From positions 1-16,417 of the forward strand of contig DOSU01000049.1 in NCBI GenBank assembly GCA_003513895.1: DNA of 16,417 nucleotides. Direction: 5' to 3'. Under the pieces are notes generated by a model. The model was given only the letters and a program-made list of their open reading frames with translations. It was not told the origin of the DNA and searched no databases. This document shows positions 1-6,373 of this stretch, piece after piece (position 1 is the first letter of the stretch; the number at the start of each line of letters is the position of its first letter). Origin of the DNA: Rikenellaceae bacterium. Lineage in GTDB: Bacteria; Bacteroidota; Bacteroidia; Bacteroidales; UBA932. The position numbers and the translations under genes are program-made.

Positions 1-1064
1 ACAAGGGTTGTGAGGTTTGGTTCCCATGGCTCTACCTTGAGATTATAAAAATCTTCGTATGCAACATCCGAAGTATAGTATTCGTCGCCAAGACCGGCAA
101 AGCTGTGTCCAAACTCGTGCACAAACACGGCAGCTTCGGCAGGGTGGTTGGACATGCTCAGGCCGTAAAAGTTGTATACTCCGCCGCCGCCGTATTTATT
201 TGTATTTACAATTACATACATTGCGTCGCAAGGAGAATTAGCTGCAATCTGGGATACTTTTTTGTGGTCGGGAGCAGTGAGATACCTGTCTATGCGGAAT
301 GTGAAGAAATTTGAAGAGGCAACACTGTTTTTCCATATATCCAAATGAGGAATGTCCGGACCTGACTCCTGTGAAACAGATTCAACAGCCCATATGTTAA
401 AGTCGGATTTTCTGGATTTATACGGTTCGATGTTAAAGAGGTAACCTGCAAATTTCGCAGCATCGGTGCGGAATTTTTCCATTTCTGCTGCCGAATAGCC
501 TTCGGCAATAAACAAAATATCAACCTTTTTAGCCGGGTCGCCGCTGTTCAAAATGGAAGTAACCTTGAAGTTGTTTTCCTTTTCGCGGTTAATCATTTTG
601 TCGGCAGGGTCTATGTTGAGGCTGTATAACAATTCAAATTTTCCGTTGGATTTTTCCCTTTCAAAGAACTTAACTGTAACCGGTTCTTTGGGAAAAGGAA
701 TCCTGTATGAGCCGGTGAATGCTCTTGGAGTTGTTTTGGATTCTGCAGTGGTTCTCCACTCCTGAAACAGAGTGCTGAACCCTTGTGAAAAGATTTTCTC
801 GCCGGTTTTTGTGTAAACTTCGTAACGATACTCTCCGTAATTGAAGTTGTCGTTCAGGTTTGTTTTTGAACCGCTCCATTCTCCCTCTTTTTGCAAAGCA
901 TCAAGAAATATGCTCTGTTCTCGTGCATCTCCGGCAAAAACCAAATCAATCCTGAGCCTCTCTTTTGTGAAATAATTGTCGTAGTTTAAATTTTGGCCTT
1001 GTGCATTTGTCGAAAATGAAACAATTGCGAAGAGAGCAACCAGTGCAAAAAATATCTTTCTCAT
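1..1064 (-). CDS. Secreted M64-family (IgA peptidase-like) zinc metallopeptidase, C-terminus cut by window edge
   Basis: The reading frame opens at the ATG whose complement is at 1062-1064 and stays open for 354 codons to the window edge, so the C-terminus is missing. Residues 1-21 (MRKIFFALVALFAIVSFSTNA) form a Sec signal peptide: a short basic start, a hydrophobic core and a small-residue cleavage site. I see no lipobox cysteine, so the product is probably periplasmic or exported. Residues about 25-145 resemble the M64 N-terminal beta domain. The catalytic part starts near residue 165 and contains HEFGH at 316-320, followed by SFAGLGDEYY, which is typical of peptidase family M64. H316 and H320 should bind zinc and E317 should be the general base. 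The family was named after a clostridial IgA protease and has many Bacteroides members of unknown substrate. IgA cleavage cannot be inferred here. The gene starts 14 bases after the purB stop, with an A-rich leader, so it is probably the last known member of the folP-purB operon. Confidence 0.88.
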   Translation of the reverse strand, partial: MRKIFFALVALFAIVSFSTNAQGQNLNYDNYFTKERLRIDLVFAGDAREQSIFLDALQKEGEWSGSKTNLNDNFNYGEYRYEVYTKTGEKIFSQGFSTLFQEWRTTAESKTTPRAFTGSYRIPFPKEPVTVKFFEREKSNGKFELLYSLNIDPADKMINREKENNFKVTSILNSGDPAKKVDILFIAEGYSAAEMEKFRTDAAKFAGYLFNIEPYKSRKSDFNIWAVESVSQESGPDIPHLDIWKNSVASSNFFTFRIDRYLTAPDHKKVSQIAANSPCDAMYVIVNTNKYGGGGVYNFYGLSMSNHPAEAAVFVHEFGHSFAGLGDEYYTSDVAYEDFYNLKVEPWEPNLTTL

Positions 1065-1078
1065 GTTTTTTTAATAAA

Positions 1079-2422
1079 CTAAATTCCGGTATATGTGAAT
1101 GGAGTGATGGCCTTAAGCTCCTTACGGACAGATTCTGAGATGTTAAGGCTTTCAATGAAGTTAAGGATGGCCTCTTTGTCTATGGGCTTGTTTGTGCGGG
1201 TTAGTGCCAAAAGTGCCTCGTATGGTTTCGGGTAGTTTTCACGACGGAGAATTGTTTGAATTCCTTCTGAAACAACTGCCCAGTTCGAATCAAGGTCGGC
1301 ATCTATTGCTGCCTTGTTAAGGATAAGTTTTCCAAGTCCTTTTTCAAGGGATTTGAAGGAAATTATTGTATGCGCAATTGGAACGCCTATGTTGCGGAGT
1401 ACTGTTGAGTCTGTGAGGTCTCTTTGCAGGCGTGAAATTGGCAGTTTTGCCGCCAGATGTTCAAAAATTGCATTCGCTACTCCAAGGTTTCCCTCTGCAT
1501 TTTCAAAGTCAATTGGATTCACTTTATGCGGCATTGCCGAAGACCCGATTTCCCCCTCTTTTATCCGCTGACGGAAATACTCCATGGAGATATAAGTCCA
1601 GATGTCGCGGCTGAGGTCTATCAAAATCGTGTTGATTCTCTTAAGATTGTCGAACAGTGCGGCAAGATAGTCGTAATGCTCAATTTGTGTTGTAGGGTAT
1701 GAGCGTTTAAGTCCAAGCGTTCCCTCAACAAATGAGATTGCAAACAGATTCCAGTTTATTGAAGGATAGGCAACTGCGTGGGCGTTGAAGTTGCCTGTAG
1801 CTCCACCAAACTTGGCTGCAAAAGGAACTCGTTCCAGCATGGAAAGTTGTTCTTTTATGCGGACAACAAATACATTAATCTCTTTCCCTACTCTTGTGGG
1901 AGATGCAGGCTGGCCATGAGTTTTTGCAAGCATCGGAATCTCTTCCCACTCTTTTGCGAGATTAATCAAAATGCTGGATACTCTCTCCAGTTGTGGAAGA
2001 TAGACTTCCCTTATTCCCTCCATAAGAGATAGTGGGACCGAAGTATTGTTAATATCCTGAGATGTGAGCCCGAAGTGGATAAATTCTCCGTACTGGGCTA
2101 ATCCTATCTTTTCAAGTTTACTCTTGATAAAATACTCCACAGCCTTAACATCGTGGTTTGTTGTTTTCTCAATACTTTTTATCTCTAAGGCATTTTCAAT
2201 GGTAAAATTCCTGCTGATGTCTCTGAGTTGTTCAATTTGAGTTTCAGTAACACCTTTTAGCTGTGGCAGAGGAATCGAGCAAAGCGCCGCGAAGTACTCT
2301 GTCTCAATGAATATTCGGTATTTAATAAGAGCGTATTCCGAAAAATAGTCCGATAATTCAACAACTTGGCCGGCATATCTTCCATCAATTGGAGATATGG
2401 CTTTGAGAGCTTGATTTTGCAT
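1079..2422 (-). CDS. purB: Adenylosuccinate lyase
   Basis: This cytoplasmic enzyme acts twice in purine synthesis, splitting fumarate from SAICAR and from adenylosuccinate. The 447-residue product has the normal length of the E. coli-type family (about 456). The fumarase/aspartase superfamily signature GSSAMPHKVNP is at residues 293-303 and carries the mobile-loop serines S294 and S295. TKTHGQPASPT at 167-176 holds the active-site histidine H169. FGLTSQDINNT at 117-127 is the third conserved block. The start MQNQALKAISPIDGRY matches the usual N-terminus, where SPIDGRY is highly conserved. It lies 14 bases after folP and 14 bases before the M64 peptidase gene on the same strand, consistent with one transcript from the folP promoter. 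The stop codon is TAG. Nothing is broken or missing. Confidence 0.97.
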   Translation of the reverse strand: MQNQALKAISPIDGRYAGQVVELSDYFSEYALIKYRIFIETEYFAALCSIPLPQLKGVTETQIEQLRDISRNFTIENALEIKSIEKTTNHDVKAVEYFIKSKLEKIGLAQYGEFIHFGLTSQDINNTSVPLSLMEGIREVYLPQLERVSSILINLAKEWEEIPMLAKTHGQPASPTRVGKEINVFVVRIKEQLSMLERVPFAAKFGGATGNFNAHAVAYPSINWNLFAISFVEGTLGLKRSYPTTQIEHYDYLAALFDNLKRINTILIDLSRDIWTYISMEYFRQRIKEGEIGSSAMPHKVNPIDFENAEGNLGVANAIFEHLAAKLPISRLQRDLTDSTVLRNIGVPIAHTIISFKSLEKGLGKLILNKAAIDADLDSNWAVVSEGIQTILRRENYPKPYEALLALTRTNKPIDKEAILNFIESLNISESVRKELKAITPFTYTGI

Positions 2423-2436
2423 ATTTGTGCTGTGGT

Positions 2437-3276
2437 TTAAACATCAAATTTAGTAATTATTTCATATAGTTTTAAAACTTCAGCAGCCTCTTTCACATCG
2501 TGAACCCTTAGTATGTCTGCCCCTTTAAGAAGTGCCTGCAGATGAAGGGCCGAACTGGCGTGGAGTACTTCATCGGGAGTTGATCCGAGATAGCGGTATA
2601 TCATACTTTTCCGTGAAATGCCAACCAGAACAGGATAGTATTTGCGAGTTTTACCCGTTTCAATTTTCATTCTCTCCAGGCCGCAGAAAAGCTCATAATT
2701 TTGTTCTATCGTCTTGGCAAAACCAAATCCGGGGTCAAGTATCAGCTGGTTTATCCCAAGGTCGTTTGCCCTTTTGACAAAATCAAGAAAATAGCTCCTT
2801 ACATCTTCGGTAACATTGTCATACTGGCAAAGTGTCTGCATTGTTTCCGGAGTTCCCCTCTTGTGCATTGCAATATATGGAAGTTCAAGCTTGGCGACCA
2901 TTGGAAGCATACCCGGGTCATCCTCACCGGCAGAGATGTCGTTCACAATAAAATCTCCTACAAAATCGTACGCAAGTTCTACTATGGAAGATCGAAAAGT
3001 GTCTATTGAAATTTCTGAAGCAGGGTAGTCTCGCAGAACCCTTTTAAGGGCCGGTTTAAGCAATTCCCACTCCTCTTCCTTAGATACCGGCTTGGAACCC
3101 GGGCGGGTTGAACATGCTCCAATATCAATTATATCCACCCCATCGGCAAGCATTTGTTCATACCTGCGGCAAAATTGCTCATCGGTTGTGCACCTGCTTT
3201 TTTCATAAAAAGAATCGGGAGTGAGATTTATTATTCCCATTATTTTAGGGCTTTCTATTTGCTCAATAGTTATCAT
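2437..3276 (-). CDS. folP: Dihydropteroate synthase
   Basis: The enzyme joins p-aminobenzoate to dihydropterin pyrophosphate in folate synthesis and is the sulfonamide target. The 279-residue protein is a full-length TIM-barrel enzyme of usual size. The first pterin-binding signature MGIINLTPDSF is at residues 13-23. DIGACSTRPGS at 51-61 is the second conserved block and includes the TRPG loop. Further landmarks are IDTFRS (91-96), the NDISAG block (112-117), LDPGFGFAKT (180-189), GISRKS (219-224) and the terminal RVHDV (257-261). All expected substrate-contact motifs are present and no sulfonamide-resistance insertion is evident in the loop near residue 60. It is the first gene of the minus-strand folP-purB-peptidase operon and is divergent from tmk across a 52-base spacer containing a matching promoter box. 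Confidence 0.97.
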   Translation of the reverse strand: MITIEQIESPKIMGIINLTPDSFYEKSRCTTDEQFCRRYEQMLADGVDIIDIGACSTRPGSKPVSKEEEWELLKPALKRVLRDYPASEISIDTFRSSIVELAYDFVGDFIVNDISAGEDDPGMLPMVAKLELPYIAMHKRGTPETMQTLCQYDNVTEDVRSYFLDFVKRANDLGINQLILDPGFGFAKTIEQNYELFCGLERMKIETGKTRKYYPVLVGISRKSMIYRYLGSTPDEVLHASSALHLQALLKGADILRVHDVKEAAEVLKLYEIITKFDV

Positions 3277-3293
3277 ATATTCTATTAATTACC

Positions 3294-3301
3294 TAACTTT
3301 G
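3294..3301 (+). promoter_or_regulatory. Probable -7 promoter element for tmk
   Basis: TAACTTTG matches the Bacteroidota -7 consensus TAnnTTTG exactly. It would start transcription near 3306 and give tmk a leader of roughly 23 bases. I find no clear TTTG at the -33 position. It is a motif call with no experimental support. Confidence 0.5.
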
Positions 3302-3310
3302 TTCATTACA

Positions 3311-3318
3311 CAAATATA
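3311..3318 (-). promoter_or_regulatory. Probable -7 promoter element for folP-purB operon
   Basis: Read on the minus strand this is TATATTTG, an exact match to TAnnTTTG. It would start transcription near 3306, about 30 bases before the folP ATG. There is no obvious -33 TTTG. The box faces, and lies just downstream of, the tmk box at 3294-3301. Confidence 0.5.
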
Positions 3319-3328
3319 GCTTTTTATT

Positions 3329-4000
3329 ATGTTGATAGTGTTAGAAGGATTGGATGGCGCCGGTAAATCTACTCAAATCAATCTATTGCAAAAATACTTT
3401 GAGAGCAGTGGAGCAGTAGTAAAATATCTTCATTTCCCGCGTTTTGATTCGCCGGTTTTTGGCGATTTGATAGCTCGTTTTTTAAGAGGAGACCTTGGAA
3501 GCATAGATCAGGTACACCCGTATTTGATTGCTCTTCTCTTTGCAGGCGACAGGAGGGAAGCCGGAGATATGATAAGGGAATGGCTTAAAGAGGGATATTG
3601 TGTAATTCTTGACAGGTACCTTTATTCAAACATTGCTTTCCAGTGTGCTAAGGTCAAAGACTTAGAAGAAGCCGAAAACTTGAGAGACTGGATATTTGAT
3701 ACTGAATATATTAAATTTGCAATTCCAAAACCGGATTTAAACTTGTTTCTGGATGTTCCGCTAAACTTTGTTCATAAAAAGCTCAACGAAAACAGGAAAG
3801 GTGGCGATAGAGAGTATCTTCAGGGGAAAAGGGATATTCACGAAGCAAGTATAGAGTTTCAGTCCAAAGTGAGGGACCGTTACCTTAAAGAGTGCAAAAG
3901 AGACACGGATTTTGTAAGAATAGACTGTGCAGACATTAATGGAAATATGTTACCTGCATCGGATATATTCTCTCTCATTAAAAATCAATTTAAGATATGA
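3329..4000 (+). CDS. tmk: Thymidylate kinase
   Basis: The enzyme phosphorylates dTMP to dTDP, a required step for dTTP. The product is 223 residues, slightly longer than the common 205-215. The P-loop GLDGAGKST is at residues 7-15. The dTMP-kinase DRY motif is at 95-97 within LDRYLYSNIAFQCAK, and GDRREA at 73-78 is the segment that usually contacts the thymidine substrate. The LID region lies near 155-172 (NRKGGDREYLQGKRDIHEAS). Start choice: MLIVLEGLDG places the P-loop at the normal distance from the N-terminus. The TGA stop overlaps the ATG of the next gene by 4 bases (ATGA), which suggests translational coupling to the DoxX-MurB frame. It is divergent from folP. Confidence 0.95.
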   Translation: MLIVLEGLDGAGKSTQINLLQKYFESSGAVVKYLHFPRFDSPVFGDLIARFLRGDLGSIDQVHPYLIALLFAGDRREAGDMIREWLKEGYCVILDRYLYSNIAFQCAKVKDLEEAENLRDWIFDTEYIKFAIPKPDLNLFLDVPLNFVHKKLNENRKGGDREYLQGKRDIHEASIEFQSKVRDRYLKECKRDTDFVRIDCADINGNMLPASDIFSLIKNQFKI

Positions 4001-6276
4001 AATTATTCAGAGCTATAGCCAGGGTTGTATTTGGTCTTACTTTCCTTTTTTCGGGTTTTGTAAAACTCATTGATCCTGTAGGAGGAGGGCTGATTGTTGC
4101 GGAATACTTTAAAATAATCGGGATAGAAAGCAACACAGCCTTTCCAATTATATTCGGGGCTTTTATGGCCGGAGCAGAGATGCTCATAGGTATTTCTCTT
4201 CTGCTTGGTTTAAGAATGAAGTTCGCATGCAAAGCATCTTTGATTTTTATTTCATTCTTCACAATATTAACACTGTTCCTGGCACTTTTTGATCCTATAG
4301 CCGATTGCGGATGTTTCGGAGATGTAATAAAACTAACTAACTGGCAGACTTTTAACAAGAACATTGTCCTGCTCATACTTGCCATATTGCTCTATTTTGA
4401 GAGAGATAATTTTATTCCCATTGCCCCAAAGTACTGGGAGCTCGGTTTTGTTGGAGTATATGCGGTAATGATTGTCTTTATCTCGTTCTACTCTTTCAGG
4501 CATTTGCCAGTAATTGATTTTCTCCCTTTCCGGGTAGGTACAGATATCCGCGAGGAGGTTTTGAATCCGGGCATTTCTGATGAGCCTGCATTTGAAACGA
4601 CACTCTATTATTCAAAAAACGGTAAAATGCAGAGCTTTTCTCTCGACCGACTGCCGGACTCAACCTGGACATTTACACACTCAATGAGTACTCCGGTTAA
4701 TCCCGACCTAAAAAAAGAGATAGTTGATTTCGCAATATCCGATAAAGAGGGTAGTTATGTAACCGATTCGTTGCTCTCTTTTAAAAATGTTTTCCTGTTT
4801 TCTGTACCATTTCCCCATAAACTGGCAATGGAAGACTTTTTTGCCATGAAGGAACTTTATGACTCGCTTTCGGTAAAAGGAGTACATATTTATGCTCTCT
4901 TCGGATCGTCCTATATCGATATTAAAAATGCTGTTGCCGGTAATAAAATTCCATTTAACGTTTTCCATACGGACATAAAAACTCTTATATCACTAAACCG
5001 GTCAAACGGAGGAGTGGTCTACCTTAATGAAGGTATTGTCACCGGAAAATGGTCAAGAAAAGACTTCGCAAAAAAAATTGCGGTATCTCCATATAAAGAT
5101 ATCGATAAAATTCTAAATGAAGATCCTGAATTGTATGCAGCAGAGTGGCTGATAAGAGAACAGCTTAAAGCAGAACTTGCTGCCATTGTCATACTTCTTC
5201 TCATAATAGTAATGCGCTATGTATGTCGCTTTGCATACATTCATAAATATATTAAGGAAGATTTTGCGCAGGAATCTCAGAATGTAATTGGTGCCGACCT
5301 AATTAAGAAAAGGCTAAAAGAGATGAAGTGCAAGGTAGAGTGGAAAAAAGACCTGAAGAAATTCAATACTCTGGGTATTAGCGCGATTGCCGACTGGTAT
5401 GCATCTCCGAATTCGGTTGAAGAACTTGTAGAACTAATTACTGTACCGGATTTTATCTCAATTAACAAAATGGTTACAGGTTCCGGATCAAATATACTGT
5501 ACAGGGGCGACTTCAACGGACTCGTCATACACCCGGATATGAGAGAAATCAAGATAACACGGGACGATCCGGAACACATTTATTTAAGGGTAGGAGCAGG
5601 AGTAGATTGGGATGAACTGGTTGCTTATGCCGTAGACAGGGGATGGGGCGGAATTGAAAACCTCTCACTTATTCCCGGCTGCGTTGGTGCCGCTCCCGTT
5701 CAAAACGTAGGGGCATATGGTTCCGAAGCTAAAGACACAATTGTTGATGTTGAATATGTGGAACTTTCGGGTGGGGCAATAAAGACTATTGCTGCCGGAG
5801 AGTGTAAATTCGGTTATAGAGATTCAATTTTCAAAAATGAGCTAAAGGGTTTAGTTGCAATTACATTTGTTACATTCCGACTCACAAAGAATCCAAAGAT
5901 AAACACAAACTATGCCGATCTGGAGCGTGCCCTTGAGAAAGTTAAAGATCCATCAATCAAGAATGTAAGAGACATAGTAATTGATATTCGTTCCGCAAAA
6001 CTTCCCGACCCTTCTGTCGTTGGAAATGCCGGAAGTTTTTTCAAAAATCCCGTGATATCCGAAAAGCTTGCTCTATCAATACAAAAAGATTACCCGGCTT
6101 TTAAAACTTATCCTGCAGGAGATGGTCTCTGCAAAGCGTCGGCTGCCTGGCTCATAGATGAGTGTGGTTTTAAGGGAAAGAGATTTGGGAATGTAGGTGT
6201 TCATGAAAACCAGCCATTGGTTCTTCTGGCCTACGAAGGGGCTAAAGGAGCCGAGTTGATAGCTCTTGCCTCCTAA
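3997..6276 (+). CDS. murB: DoxX-like membrane protein fused to UDP-N-acetylenolpyruvoylglucosamine reductase (MurB), C-terminus cut by in-frame stop
   Basis: One 759-codon frame encodes two proteins normally separate. Residues 1-167 look like a DoxX/MauE-type module with hydrophobic segments near 7-25, 48-72, 79-98, 119-137 and 148-167 and a DCGCFGD motif at 103-109. Residues 168-392 are soluble and probably periplasmic; 262-357 has the look of a thioredoxin-like fold without a CxxC pair. A last membrane segment (about 393-412) is followed by a basic stretch, so the C-terminal part should be cytoplasmic. Residues about 443-759 are type I MurB, which reduces UDP-GlcNAc-enolpyruvate to UDP-MurNAc with FAD and NADPH. 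Visible motifs are GSGSNIL (495-501), IPGCVGAAPVQNVGAYG (559-575), YRDSIFK (607-613, catalytic arginine region), AGSFFKNP (678-685, proton-donor serine S680) and VHENQPLVLL (735-744). The frame stops at TAA 6274-6276 just before the conserved EPEV tail, which continues in the same frame to 6339. The start overlaps tmk by 4 bases. Fusion, lost stop or sequence error cannot be told apart from this window. Confidence 0.88.
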   Translation: MKLFRAIARVVFGLTFLFSGFVKLIDPVGGGLIVAEYFKIIGIESNTAFPIIFGAFMAGAEMLIGISLLLGLRMKFACKASLIFISFFTILTLFLALFDPIADCGCFGDVIKLTNWQTFNKNIVLLILAILLYFERDNFIPIAPKYWELGFVGVYAVMIVFISFYSFRHLPVIDFLPFRVGTDIREEVLNPGISDEPAFETTLYYSKNGKMQSFSLDRLPDSTWTFTHSMSTPVNPDLKKEIVDFAISDKEGSYVTDSLLSFKNVFLFSVPFPHKLAMEDFFAMKELYDSLSVKGVHIYALFGSSYIDIKNAVAGNKIPFNVFHTDIKTLISLNRSNGGVVYLNEGIVTGKWSRKDFAKKIAVSPYKDIDKILNEDPELYAAEWLIREQLKAELAAIVILLLIIVMRYVCRFAYIHKYIKEDFAQESQNVIGADLIKKRLKEMKCKVEWKKDLKKFNTLGISAIADWYASPNSVEELVELITVPDFISINKMVTGSGSNILYRGDFNGLVIHPDMREIKITRDDPEHIYLRVGAGVDWDELVAYAVDRGWGGIENLSLIPGCVGAAPVQNVGAYGSEAKDTIVDVEYVELSGGAIKTIAAGECKFGYRDSIFKNELKGLVAITFVTFRLTKNPKINTNYADLERALEKVKDPSIKNVRDIVIDIRSAKLPDPSVVGNAGSFFKNPVISEKLALSIQKDYPAFKTYPAGDGLCKASAAWLIDECGFKGKRFGNVGVHENQPLVLLAYEGAKGAELIALAS
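5323..5325 (+). other. Possible internal start for a free-standing MurB
   Basis: The ATG of residue M443 (MKCKVEWKKDLKKFNTLGIS) lies exactly where ordinary MurB proteins begin, a few residues before the conserved LKKFNTLGI. It is preceded by an A-rich stretch (AGGCTAAAAGAG), similar to other leaders in this window. Translation from here through the tail at 6339 would give about 338 residues, close to the E. coli MurB length of 342. Use of this start is inferred only. Confidence 0.3.
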
Positions 6277-6339
6277 ATCTGCAGTGCGATAAAAGAGAAG
6301 TTCAATATAGAAATAGAGCCGGAAGTAAACATAGTTTAA
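6274..6339 (+). pseudogene. Conserved MurB C-terminal tail behind an in-frame TAA
   Basis: After TAA at 6274-6276 the same frame runs on for 20 sense codons, giving ICSAIKEKFN then IEIEPEVNIV, and ends at a second TAA (6337-6339). This is the expected end of type I MurB, which finishes with an EPEV-type motif. The second glutamate of EPEV (codon 6322-6324) corresponds to E. coli Glu325, a catalytic acid. A single change, for instance AAA (Lys) to TAA, would explain the interruption. No frameshift is needed. Confidence 0.8.
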
Positions 6340-6352
6340 CAACCGGCTCTAT
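6313..6352. terminator. Hairpin between convergent murB and infB, probable bidirectional terminator
   Basis: Arms ATAGAGCCGG (6313-6322) and CCGGCTCTAT (6343-6352) pair perfectly over 10 bp. A second 5-bp stem sits inside the loop: TAAAC (6326-6330) with GTTTA (6334-6338). On the minus strand the stem is followed by a fairly U-rich run (TTCTATATTG); the plus-strand trailer is weaker in U. The location between two gene ends facing each other fits termination in both directions. The 5' arm overlaps the MurB tail codons. Confidence 0.75.
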
Positions 6353-6373
6353 TGCCCTAATGTATCTTACCTG

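Noticed and set aside
2437..3276. Sulfonamide-resistance variant of folP
   Set aside because: The loops near residues 20-30 and 55-65 look like ordinary chromosomal enzyme with no sul-type insertion.
6274..6276. Reassignment of TAA to an amino acid in this organism
   Set aside because: TAA is the normal end of infB, nusA, lpxD and lpxA in this window, so it works as a stop; the murB case must be local.
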